The notes below the pieces were generated by a model. That model did no database searches. It saw only the letters and a list, made by a program, of their open reading frames with translations, and was not told the DNA's origin. Both the position numbers and the translations under genes were made by a program. From Verrucomicrobiota bacterium JB024 (GTDB lineage Bacteria; Verrucomicrobiota; Verrucomicrobiia; Opitutales; Cerasicoccaceae): 64,000 nucleotides of DNA. Every line of letters begins with the position of its first letter. Position 1 is the stretch's first letter. The stretch covers positions 1-64,000 of the forward strand of contig JAUTCS010000074.1 in the NCBI GenBank assembly GCA_030673825.1, written 5' to 3'. This document shows positions 28,501-35,862 of the stretch, piece by piece.

Positions 28501-28972
28501 ACAGACGGAGCTCCGCACGGATGAGGGCACCCTCAAGGTCGTGACTCCTCGCAGCGAGCTTTTTGTACTGCCCGCTCAGACCCGATTGAACGGTGACTTT
28601 GCGTCCGTGCGCAACGGCGATACGTTCTGCTCCGTCGCCGTTGTGGCCGTGGATGAACAGCCACTGGTGGAGAGCTCCCGTTTGCTGATCGCGCATCTGA
28701 CCGATGTGCTGCCAACTGGCGTTCTTTTTGATAGCTCTGATCGAAAGATACAGGAGTCTGTCGGTCGTCTTCCGCTTTTGGTGAGGCGTGGCTCGTGCGA
28801 GCTGACCTTGAAACTGGCACCTGATGGCGACTACCGGGCGTGGGCGGTTTCCTCGACTGGGGCGCGCTTGCGTGAAGTTTTGCTCTCCCGGACGGATGAG
28901 GGCTGGGTCTTGCAGGCCAGTACAGTCACCCCCGAGGGAACCCAGCTCGCCTACGAAATCCAACGCAACTGA
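25586..28972 (+). CDS. Exported multidomain clan GH-A (GH5-like) glycoside hydrolase
   Basis: A 1128-residue secreted enzyme. Order: signal peptide (LLLPSLFAVGLSVLAQA), a sandwich domain (about 25-220) also encoded alone by the preceding gene, a second jelly-roll-like domain (about 230-430), then a TIM barrel beginning near RFWGVNLCFGANYL (about 490) and a C-terminal beta-rich region (about 900-1125). Barrel residues fit clan GH-A: acid/base in GICPVNEDPP (Glu649) and nucleophile in FAVTEFNF (Glu792), with YNTVRLHHYD on an early strand as in GH5-type enzymes. The precise GH family and substrate are not certain. It precedes a GPH symporter, as if the product were imported directly. Confidence 0.82.
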   Translation: MNTVSRLLLPSLFAVGLSVLAQAAPVSPPEITTLRVQPSGEFNFDQISVFAGHFAPGWSRTDQGSSAPEAGYPKWVDSLWETRVALLPKGTTEPILLSEELERLDSTSFLVDYEATHPSGVETQEMFLQLELPLSVAAGKSITLDGVSYDLPVEFGETVLFSAYEAGPHTLVLPGATGTVTVEGEFSVLAQDQRKWKIDSYGVRLRFSPASKRLIRQSLQAEFRYEPYASTPISIRSAANFGFSDDAPKDGQGGWTDQGPENDMRSLPSGPLLAAGVTFEIIDEASNNGNGAIVLGKSDQDFLPKAVTVQIPEDASVEDWNNLYLLHASGWTPPSGEVVGYVVLCHADGSETKREIVSGRDVGNWWAPVRLDNAAIGWEGENPSSSIGLYVSKVPLGDEPVTAIRLESAGPAMWFVVGLSASADDIVPFAPSVPWTSAANHEWVPYKHELAIESGSVFDFSRMIDAPAGKYGELIVGPDGHFEFAGRPGERARFWGVNLCFGANYLSKEVADDLAERFVRSGYNTVRLHHYDRELQLKGGASWELDPEQLDRLDYLFAAMKKRGIYINIDLYTIRDFSQEELDAIGLGDAVGAKAHGMHWRFKALMPVSEKVFDLWAKFAENLLRHRNPYTGMTWGEDPALIGICPVNEDPPSDLINSDPVVKRLYEEAFESWWAQPANHALAGDDRTHAFNRFVYEMQIKQENRLRDFIRGLGVKTLLTGTNCHNDQDLSYVRATFDYVDNHCYWDHPSFPQVAFKFPFQYRQTSAVSSFAQTPRGVMPTRIFGKPFAVTEFNFVFPNRYRSEGSVIMPAYAGLQDWDALYNFDYSSNANGVAWPSAGGSTFSISSDPIGLIGDRLAAMVFLRGDVAPAKSRIGFAVQADTAFASLQTPFPSTFSKLGLVTGIGSAPALPETLLEEQSLAAVVVASADDHGEAGMPVYSANDELGANLMSDGILPAGSISPDGAGFVSDTGQTELRTDEGTLKVVTPRSELFVLPAQTRLNGDFASVRNGDTFCSVAVVAVDEQPLVESSRLLIAHLTDVLPTGVLFDSSDRKIQESVGRLPLLVRRGSCELTLKLAPDGDYRAWAVSSTGARLREVLLSRTDEGWVLQASTVTPEGTQLAYEIQRN

Positions 28973-29076
28973 TTCAGGCCATCTCACGGTGCTCTAGGCA
29001 TCTTCAGCACCTTGCGTTAGCACTGAGTCCACCATTTTGCACTTTTATGCGGTCGTCTTGACCGCGCTCTTTCCGC

Positions 29077-30591
29077 ATGTCCCATTCCCATCCCATCGCC
29101 GCGTCCGATCGCATCCCTTTGCTGCAAAAAATCAGCTTCGCCGCTGGCGTGAACATGGACTATGCGGCGACCGGGCTGATGTACATGCTGTGGATGCCGG
29201 TCTTCAATATCGGATTTGGCATCAGCCCGGTGGTGCTGGGAGGCATCCTCATGATCTTTCGGGGGTGGGATGCCCTGACCGACCCCGTCATGGGGACGAT
29301 CTCTGACAACACCCACACGCGGTGGGGGCGCCGTCGGCCCTTTATGTTTGCCGGGGCGATCCTGACGGCATCGATCTATCCTTTTTTCTGGTTCATGCCG
29401 ATGGAGTGGGGCGAACACGCCAAGCAGATTTACCTGACCTGTGTGGGGCTTGTCTTCTTCACCATGTTCACGACTTGGTCGATGCCCTACTACGGCATGC
29501 AGATGGAGCTGACGCCGAATTATGACGAGCGCTCTCGCCTCACCGTCTGGATGGCCTTCTTTGGAAAGCTGTTCTTCCTAGGAATAAGTTGGTTCATGCC
29601 TTTCGTCTTGGTGGTGGGGGCGCTGGCACTCGGAGACTCGGAATCGATTACCGACGAAGGGGCTTTTCTGGCCAAGATGCTTGCGCCGCTTCAATCGTGG
29701 CTGTCCACGCTTCCCGGTGTGAACGCCGGTGAAAAGCCCATCGTGGTGGGTATGCGGATCGCCTGCTGGCTGGTGGTCATTTCGATTCTTGTCTTTGGCT
29801 TGCTGCCCGCGCTGCTGGTCAAGGAACGCTATTACAAGAAAGCTACCGCCAAACAGCCGAAGGAACGGTTCTGGAAGAGCATCGGGGAGTCACTGCGCTG
29901 TAAGCCGCTCTGGGTGCTCATCGGTGTTTCCTTCTTCCTTTCTCTGGGCACGCATGCGGTGAAAAGCCTCGGCCTCTACGTGAATATTTATTACGTCAAT
30001 TACGGCGACCTGACCAAAGCCACGGTCATTAATGGATGGCGTGAGACGGTCAGCATTTTTGTTGGCCTTGCGACTCTCCCGATCCTCATCAAAACGGCTG
30101 AGATTTTTGACAAGCGCCTGCTTACGCTGACGGTGCTGGGGATTGCCACCGCCGGGCATATGCTCAACTATGTTTGTATGACGCCGGATCATCCGTATCT
30201 GGTGATTTTGCCCGGAGTCTTCGAGTCCTGCGCGTTGAGTGCGTTCTGGATGTTTCTCCCGTCGATGAAAGCCGATGTGGCCGACTACGATGAGCTCTAT
30301 ACCGAGCGTCGCCGCGAAGGCTCGATCAACGCGTTTTACTCCTGGTTCGTGAAGGTCGCCGGTACGCTTGCGCTCGGTTTGGGCGGACTGGTACTCCAGC
30401 TCAGCGGTTTCGACATCGAGGTGGGGCCGCACCAACCCGACGTGGTTCTGAACAGGATGTTCCTCATCTATCTGTTGATTCCCCTGTTTACCTGGGGTGT
30501 GGCTATCGCCCTGCTTTGGCACTATCCGCTTGGCCGGGCGCGTGCGGAGGAAATCCGAGCCACCCTGGAAGCCCGGCGTGGCAAGCTCTGA
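29077..30591 (+). CDS. GPH-family (MFS) glycoside/sugar:cation symporter
   Basis: A 504-residue inner-membrane transporter with about 12 membrane helices. The signature of the glycoside-pentoside-hexuronide symporters is clear: GWDALTDPVMGTISDNTHTRWGRRRPFM (about 65-95), including the conserved DxxxDPxxGxxSDxTxxRWGRRRP pattern and its cation-site acidic residues. A central cytoplasmic loop (KERYYKKATAKQPKERFWK) separates the two halves. It lies between the multidomain hydrolase and a pseudopilin gene. It probably imports di- or oligosaccharides released by the adjacent hydrolase. The protein is intact. Confidence 0.92.
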   Translation: MSHSHPIAASDRIPLLQKISFAAGVNMDYAATGLMYMLWMPVFNIGFGISPVVLGGILMIFRGWDALTDPVMGTISDNTHTRWGRRRPFMFAGAILTASIYPFFWFMPMEWGEHAKQIYLTCVGLVFFTMFTTWSMPYYGMQMELTPNYDERSRLTVWMAFFGKLFFLGISWFMPFVLVVGALALGDSESITDEGAFLAKMLAPLQSWLSTLPGVNAGEKPIVVGMRIACWLVVISILVFGLLPALLVKERYYKKATAKQPKERFWKSIGESLRCKPLWVLIGVSFFLSLGTHAVKSLGLYVNIYYVNYGDLTKATVINGWRETVSIFVGLATLPILIKTAEIFDKRLLTLTVLGIATAGHMLNYVCMTPDHPYLVILPGVFESCALSAFWMFLPSMKADVADYDELYTERRREGSINAFYSWFVKVAGTLALGLGGLVLQLSGFDIEVGPHQPDVVLNRMFLIYLLIPLFTWGVAIALLWHYPLGRARAEEIRATLEARRGKL

Positions 30592-30609
30592 CCTCACCCC
30601 TCATCTTCT

Positions 30610-31341
30610 ATGAAACCGACCCACTTCACACGAGGTAAAGCCGCCTTCACGCTGATCGAGCTTCTGACGGTGATTGCCATCATCGGTGTCCTTGCGGGGA
30701 TCATCGTCGCCATCACGGGAAGGGCCAGTACCTCAGCTCAGGATGTGGCCTGTACCAGTAACCTGCGGCAGATCGGACTGGCCGTTCAGCTCTATGGGGG
30801 CGAACACAAGATATATCCGCCAGCGTTGGGCGGTGGCACTTACGAGCCCAGTGGCTATCTGTGGTACCGCACGCTCCGGCCCTACATGGAGGGGCAAAAG
30901 CCCGAGGAAGAGAGCAAGGTCTACAACAGCCCGGTGATCGTTTGTCCGGGCCGTACGATCACATCGGTACCATCGGACGGGACTTTGTCCTCTTATGCCG
31001 CCCATCCCTTGTTGTTTTTTGACGAAACGAATCCCAACCGTGTCCCGAGACGCATGGGCTCGCTGGAGAGGCCGGCCGAGATTATCATGATGGCCGATGC
31101 GACACAGCGGGCATCCGGTGAAGCCTACGGTAACTTTTTCAGCGTTAGTGAATGCTATGCTCCCACGACCAACCCTGCCTACGGCCATATGCCGGTTGGT
31201 GTTGGGCCGGACAAGGATGGAGACTATTCCTGGTTCCGCTACCGCCACAATGGCCACATGAATGTGGCGTTTGCTGACGGCCATGTGGGCTTCTTCCAGA
31301 AGGGCGAGGTGCTGAGGCGCAACGTGCAGGTGAATTATTGA
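30610..31341 (+). CDS. Type II secretion/type IV pilin-like pseudopilin
   Basis: A 243-residue pseudopilin. The prepilin signal is KAAFTLIELLTVIAIIGVLA, cleaved before Phe with Glu at +5. DVACTSNLRQIGLAVQLYGGEHK follows the helix, and the C-terminal block RYRHNGHMNVAFADGHVGFF is the H-X9-DG motif typical of Verrucomicrobiota/Planctomycetota pseudopilins. It follows the GPH symporter by 18 bp and converges on the LacI gene. No dedicated secretion apparatus is near. Confidence 0.9.
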   Translation: MKPTHFTRGKAAFTLIELLTVIAIIGVLAGIIVAITGRASTSAQDVACTSNLRQIGLAVQLYGGEHKIYPPALGGGTYEPSGYLWYRTLRPYMEGQKPEEESKVYNSPVIVCPGRTITSVPSDGTLSSYAAHPLLFFDETNPNRVPRRMGSLERPAEIIMMADATQRASGEAYGNFFSVSECYAPTTNPAYGHMPVGVGPDKDGDYSWFRYRHNGHMNVAFADGHVGFFQKGEVLRRNVQVNY

Positions 31342-31345
31342 GCGC

Positions 31346-31375
31346 ACCGGCCCTCTTGACCAGTCGGAGGCCGGT
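31346..31375. terminator. Hairpin between convergent pseudopilin and LacI genes
   Basis: ACCGGCC(C)TC and GAGGCCGGT pair over 9 bp with a single bulged C around an 11-nt loop. It lies only 4 bp after the pseudopilin stop and 25 bp from the LacI stop on the opposite strand. There is no T run, but the position suits a bidirectional transcription block. Confidence 0.5.
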
Positions 31376-31399
31376 TCCGCCCCCAAGCTCTGGCAAGTG

Positions 31400-32515
31400 C
31401 TACTGGCCGGAGGGTGGGGTGGACAGCAGAAAAGGTGGCATCCCCAGTCTCCAGTCCTTCACGGAGTCATCATTATCCGCTACACTTGGCCGGGTGGTTT
31501 TTCCGGGTTTCCACAGACCGGGGATTGTGATCACGCGGGGGATGGTGGGAAGCCCGATCTCGTTGCTCTCGATCTGCTCCACCACCAGGTCAACGGAGAT
31601 TGCCCCGAGGCGCTCGGGCATCGGATCGACTCCCGACATCTCGGGGGCACTCGGGCAGCGGTTCAGCACCGCCACGCTCACGTCCTCTGGTACGCGGATT
31701 CCGGCGGAGCCCAGCCATTCCGGGATCGTCCAGTCGAAGGTCAGCACCGCATCAGGTTTGACGCGCCGAAACCACTTCATGAAGAACTGCTCGTCCCACT
31801 GCCGCGAATCCTCGGGGATACACACCGCTGGCATGCTGGAGAACGTGCCGCGCGCCCTCAACATGAATTCGTGATAGGCGGCCGAGCTTTCGAGCCGGGC
31901 GCTGCGGGCATGCTGGTGATTGTGCGCCATGCCAATCCGTCGGCATCCGCTTTTCCACAGGTGAGTCATCGCCTGGATGACGTTGCCGAAGTAGTCTTCC
32001 TTGATTCGGTGGATTAGCGGCCCGAGAATGAAATCGCTCTGTGTGGCCACGGCGAACTTGTCCCAGGCGAGGTCGATGCCGGTCTCGTACTCGCGAAACA
32101 GGGATAACACCAGGCCGCGTATACCCCGGGCCTCCAGAATGCGCCCCAGCCGCTCGGGAGAGCAGTCCGGGTCGTTGTACCAGAATGTCTGCGCACGGTA
32201 GCCTCTCTCCGCCAGGCGAGTTTCCATGCCCTGGAAACGTCGCTCGATAAAGACATACCGCTTGCGAGCGTCACGCTCGGGGTGCGCAAACACCAGTGCG
32301 ACGGGGGAAGGGCGCGGCAGGTTTTTCCGTCCCTGCCGTATATGCCGCATGAGTGAGGACACGTGAGCATTGCGGCGGTAACCGAGCGAATTGGCGATTC
32401 GCAGGATTTCCTCTTTTTTTGCCGTTGAGACGTTGGGCGCACCGCGTAAAGCCAGCGAGACTGTCGCAATCGTTGTGCCCGCCTCGCGGGCGATATCCTT
32501 GAGAGTCGTAGCCAT
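31400..32515 (-). CDS. LacI-family transcriptional regulator
   Basis: A 371-residue regulator. The N-terminal helix-turn-helix is canonical for LacI (TTLKDIAREAGTTIATVSLAL, then RIANSLGYRRNAHVSSLMRHIR). A sugar-binding-protein-like domain follows from about 70 (SPVALVFAHPERDARKRYV, RGLVLSLFREYE, PDAVLTFDWTIPEWL, VPEDVSVAVLN). Its promoter region contains AGTTAACGATTCAA (32527-32540), a variant of the site found upstream of the xylanase and the PEP-CTERM gene at 19500. Autoregulation plus control of those two loci, and possibly the divergent alpha-galactosidase, is the simplest reading. The inducer is unknown. Confidence 0.92.
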   Translation of the reverse strand: MATTLKDIAREAGTTIATVSLALRGAPNVSTAKKEEILRIANSLGYRRNAHVSSLMRHIRQGRKNLPRPSPVALVFAHPERDARKRYVFIERRFQGMETRLAERGYRAQTFWYNDPDCSPERLGRILEARGIRGLVLSLFREYETGIDLAWDKFAVATQSDFILGPLIHRIKEDYFGNVIQAMTHLWKSGCRRIGMAHNHQHARSARLESSAAYHEFMLRARGTFSSMPAVCIPEDSRQWDEQFFMKWFRRVKPDAVLTFDWTIPEWLGSAGIRVPEDVSVAVLNRCPSAPEMSGVDPMPERLGAISVDLVVEQIESNEIGLPTIPRVITIPGLWKPGKTTRPSVADNDDSVKDWRLGMPPFLLSTPPSGQ

Positions 32516-32874
32516 TCGGGTACCTAAGTTAACGATTCAATTAACGAACATATAGACAAGCCGTTGCGGTAATCAATACTTGTTTGAAGTTTGACCACAG
32601 CCCCATGGAAACCCCTTGGGGAAATTGCATTTTCGGCGCCCGGGCAAGTATCGAACCGGGTGCCTTGCCACCTCCTTTTTCAACTCCATGAATATCCGCC
32701 TGCCAATTGATAAGCGGCATCTGTACCGCCCTTCAACATGCTCTTGCACGACTCCGGTTCGAAAAGCGGCGGCATCCCGCTATTCCTGAGCTACCAGTAG
32801 CAACGAAACACTGTCTGGTGCATCTGGCAAACACGCTGTATCTCCAGGCGATCAGCCCGGCTTAGCATCATCTC
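32516..32874. other. 359-bp divergent intergenic region between LacI and alpha-galactosidase genes
   Basis: Contains the LacI promoter and candidate operator described separately at its left end. The remaining 300 bp up to the alpha-galactosidase start hold no gene, no strong hairpin and no second copy of the operator that I can see. Confidence 0.5.
32527..32576 (-). promoter_or_regulatory. LacI gene promoter with overlapping candidate operator
   Basis: Reading toward the LacI gene: TTGATT (32576-32571), a 16-bp spacer, TATATG (32554-32549), then the operator-like AGTTAACGATTCAA (32540-32527, written in plus-strand orientation) close to the predicted start site. A second TTAACG follows within the region (32541-32546), making a direct repeat of TTAACGA. 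This placement suits autorepression. Confidence 0.5.
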
Positions 32875-34719
32875 ATGATTGCAAACTCCCCTCTGCTCAT
32901 ACGTAGTCTAGATTCCGGATTCGATTTCGATCTGCAATGCGAGCGGTTGCCCGCTGAGCCCGGTGTGGATCTGGAACGTATCACCCTGAGCTTTTCATCG
33001 AAAGTCATACCGGCCCGATTTGAGATCGAGTGGGGGGTGCCCATTGTCGATATCGCTGGCAAGTGGCACCCGGCCATTGGTTTCGACCGCTCCCTGACCG
33101 CTGACTGGGGGCGCTGTCTGGAAAGCTACGCTACGATGAACGCTCCCGTCATCAGCCTGTTTTCCGCGACGGACCGTAATCGCCTTACCTTTGCGCTTTC
33201 TGACGTTATTTCTCCCATCAAGCTCCAGGCGATGGTTAACGAAGAGCGGGCGGAGATGCGCTGCCGTATCCTTCTTTTCGATGCGCCCACGCCTGCGATG
33301 GAAGGCTACAGCCTCATTGTGCGGCGCGACTGGAGAAATACCGAGTATTCGCAGGCGCTTGGCGAGGTCTCTGACTGGTGGGCCGCGATGCCCGCTTACC
33401 GGCCAGCTACTGTTCCCGCTGCTGGCCTGGAGCCGGTTTATTCTACCTGGTACGGGTTTCACCAACAACTCTCCCCTGAAACCATCGAGGACGAATGTCG
33501 CTGGGCGCGTGACCTCGGCTGCGGGACTGTGATCGTAGATGACGGCTGGCAATGCGACGACAGTAACAAGGGTTACGACTACTGTGGAGACTGGGAGGTG
33601 GCGGCGTCTAAATTCCCCGATTTCCCGGCGCACGTGCGACGTATCCAAGGGCTGGGGATGAAATACCTTTTGTGGTTTTCCGTGCCCTATGCCGGGGTGA
33701 AAAGCCAGGCCTGGAGACGCTTTCAAAACCGTTTGCTGGCGAAGCCCCGGACATGGGCAGATTGCCTGGACCCCCGTTTTAAGGAGGTTCGCGACTACTT
33801 GGTTGAGTGCTATCGTCGAGCGGTGGAAGACTGGGGGGTGGACGGACTGAAACTTGATTTCGTGGACCGGTTTACCGCTGAGATTTTGAGCGAGGGGTGC
33901 GCGGAGCAAGCTGACATGGTGTCCGTTCCCGAAGCGGCTGACCGTCTCCTGGGCGAGGTCAACCGTGTCCTCTCCTCAATCAACCCTGACGTCATTATTG
34001 AGTTTCGCCAAAAATATATCGGTCCCGCCATGCGCAAGTATGGCCACCTTTTTCGTGCCAACGATTGTCCGGCGGATGCTCTGAGCAATCGCGTCCGCAC
34101 CATCGATATGCGTCTCCTGGCTGGCGATACGGCTGTCCACTCCGATATGATCATGTGGCATTCCTGCGAGACGCCTGAGCAGGTCGCGATTCAGCTCTGG
34201 GCTACGCTTTTTTCGGTGCCGCAAATCTCGGTGCGGCGTGCCGCTATCACTCGTGATCATGAATGTGTACTTCGGTTCTACCTAGATTTCTGGCGCTCTC
34301 ATCGTGAGCTGCTGCTGTCCGGTCGCTTCCGTCCCTGTTCTCCAGCGGCGTTGTATCCAGTTGTCAATACCGATGATGGCAAGGGGACGCTGCTCATCGC
34401 CGTTTACGTCGGGAGTATTGTTGCGATCGATTCCTCACCCTATCACCGGATTATTCTTGTCAATGCCACTGACCGTCCCTCCCTCGCGGTAGAGTTCGCG
34501 TGTGTTTCCATCCTGGAGGCTGCCCAAGGACGTGATTGCATGGGAGCACCTATCGGTATGGATATTGCGAAAGACCCCGCTGGATTATACATTATTCCTG
34601 TGCCCGTTGGGGGTGTTTGCGAGTTGTTGTTTCAACACGAGGATGTGGCCCCGTCGTATTCGCTAAGTACGAACACGGAAGAATGCTGCGGACAACCGAC
34701 ATTGCGGGTTGATCGTTAA
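32875..34719 (+). CDS. GH36-like alpha-galactosidase (clan GH-D), cytoplasmic
   Basis: A 614-residue enzyme without signal peptide. After a beta-rich N-terminal domain (about 1-180) comes a clan GH-D barrel: TWYGFHQQLS (about 191-200), VIVDDGWQ (219-226), the nucleophile in GVDGLKLDFVD (Asp328) and the likely acid/base in RANDCP (Asp397). Overall pattern and length fit GH36-type alpha-galactosidases or raffinose-synthase-like relatives. It stands divergent to the LacI gene and probably acts on galactosides brought in by the symporter at 29077. Substrate specificity within GH36 is not readable here. Confidence 0.85.
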   Translation: MIANSPLLIRSLDSGFDFDLQCERLPAEPGVDLERITLSFSSKVIPARFEIEWGVPIVDIAGKWHPAIGFDRSLTADWGRCLESYATMNAPVISLFSATDRNRLTFALSDVISPIKLQAMVNEERAEMRCRILLFDAPTPAMEGYSLIVRRDWRNTEYSQALGEVSDWWAAMPAYRPATVPAAGLEPVYSTWYGFHQQLSPETIEDECRWARDLGCGTVIVDDGWQCDDSNKGYDYCGDWEVAASKFPDFPAHVRRIQGLGMKYLLWFSVPYAGVKSQAWRRFQNRLLAKPRTWADCLDPRFKEVRDYLVECYRRAVEDWGVDGLKLDFVDRFTAEILSEGCAEQADMVSVPEAADRLLGEVNRVLSSINPDVIIEFRQKYIGPAMRKYGHLFRANDCPADALSNRVRTIDMRLLAGDTAVHSDMIMWHSCETPEQVAIQLWATLFSVPQISVRRAAITRDHECVLRFYLDFWRSHRELLLSGRFRPCSPAALYPVVNTDDGKGTLLIAVYVGSIVAIDSSPYHRIILVNATDRPSLAVEFACVSILEAAQGRDCMGAPIGMDIAKDPAGLYIIPVPVGGVCELLFQHEDVAPSYSLSTNTEECCGQPTLRVDR

Positions 34720-34804
34720 CGGGGACAACAGAAAAGATGCCGCTCGTCGACAGACAACAAGTACTGCGCAAAGAGCTATCGGTTTTCCGAAGTACGTGTA
34801 CTCC

Positions 34805-35857
34805 CTATCGGCCTAACGCCAGCAGGGCGGCGCCGGTGGCCTGGGAGAGTTCGCCGAGGCTGGCCTCGTGGAAGTGCAGTTTATCTATTTCTACCCAGAC
34901 GTATTCGGCGGTGGAGTGCTTGATGCCCTCCAGATAGCGTTGGCGGAAGGCCGGCGTCGTCGCCTCGGGGTCGATCAGGCCGCCGCCGATCACGATGTGG
35001 GTCGGGTCATAGGCCATGCATCCTGTGGCGACGGCGGCACCCATTGCCCTGGCCTGAAGATCAAAAATAGCCAATGCGAGCGGATCGCCCTGCTGGGCGA
35101 GCTCCCGAAGGGCCAGCGCCTTCTCCTTTGCCGGGCTGGCTGGGCTGGCCAGTGAGTGGTTTGGAAACTGAGGCAAAAAGTGGGAGAGCAGCTGAGGCAG
35201 ACCGGAGAGGGAGGTGTAGGCTTCGAAGCAGCCCCAGTCGCGGCCGCACCCGCACTGAAAGGGCGGGAGGCCCAGCTTCACATGGGGGGCCGGCATGTGG
35301 CAGAGAATGGCCGCGGCCCGGTGATCGCCCTCCAGCAGTGTGCCATCTGCATGGACGTAGGAGCAGCCTAGGCCGGAGCCGGGGACGAGCATAAGGACCC
35401 CGCCGGGGGTGATTGCCTGTACCCGCTTCGCTTCGCCCAGCCCGGCGAGCTGACCGTCGTTGGCGGTGACGACCGTGATTTCGCGGCGGGCGGCTTTGGC
35501 GACGGAGGCGGTCAAGTCATCCAGAAAATGCCAGCCATCGAGACTTCTGGGAAGATTGGGTTGCGGGCCGAGTATTCCGTAATCCTGGTACGGACCTGGA
35601 ATAGCCAACCCGACGCCGCCCACGTCATCCCAGCTCAATCCTTCGTCGCGCAAGAAAGCGTCCGCGCCCTCCATCCAGCCTTCGATGATCGCCACCGGTC
35701 CGTCCTCGCCACGGGTGGGACGCTGCCGCAGGGTAGTGGAAATAATCGCGCCGCGAGCGTCGACGCCGCCGATTTTTGAGGTGGTCGCGCCGCAGTCGAT
35801 ACCGAGGTAAACGGGAGTCGCGTGAGGCATTTTTGTGAAAGAGACGTTATCCATCAT
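34805..35857 (-). CDS. ROK-family sugar kinase
   Basis: About 350 residues. The N-terminal phosphate-binding loop is YLGIDCGATTSKIGGVD, and the zinc-binding ROK signature is FQCGCGRDWGCFEAYTS in the middle. GGLIDPEA near the C-terminus belongs to the second ATP-site lobe. The frame remains open to 36103, but the upstream residues are not ROK-like. Starts at 35857 (MMDN) or 35830 (MPHA) are possible. The first places the ATG 5 bp after the stop of the isomerase gene upstream, favouring coupling. With phosphomannose and phosphoglucose isomerases in the same operon it probably phosphorylates a hexose such as mannose, fructose or glucose; N-acetylmannosamine is an alternative given the lyase at 52596. 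Confidence 0.85.
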   Translation of the reverse strand: MMDNVSFTKMPHATPVYLGIDCGATTSKIGGVDARGAIISTTLRQRPTRGEDGPVAIIEGWMEGADAFLRDEGLSWDDVGGVGLAIPGPYQDYGILGPQPNLPRSLDGWHFLDDLTASVAKAARREITVVTANDGQLAGLGEAKRVQAITPGGVLMLVPGSGLGCSYVHADGTLLEGDHRAAAILCHMPAPHVKLGLPPFQCGCGRDWGCFEAYTSLSGLPQLLSHFLPQFPNHSLASPASPAKEKALALRELAQQGDPLALAIFDLQARAMGAAVATGCMAYDPTHIVIGGGLIDPEATTPAFRQRYLEGIKHSTAEYVWVEIDKLHFHEASLGELSQATGAALLALGR

Positions 35858-35862
35858 TGGTA

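Noticed and set aside
25541-29067. TTGACCGCGC repeated at 25541-25550 and 29058-29067 upstream of two starts
   Set aside because: Only 10 bp, at different distances (36 and 10 bp) from the start codons, and no matching -10 or palindrome; probably chance in a GC-rich region.
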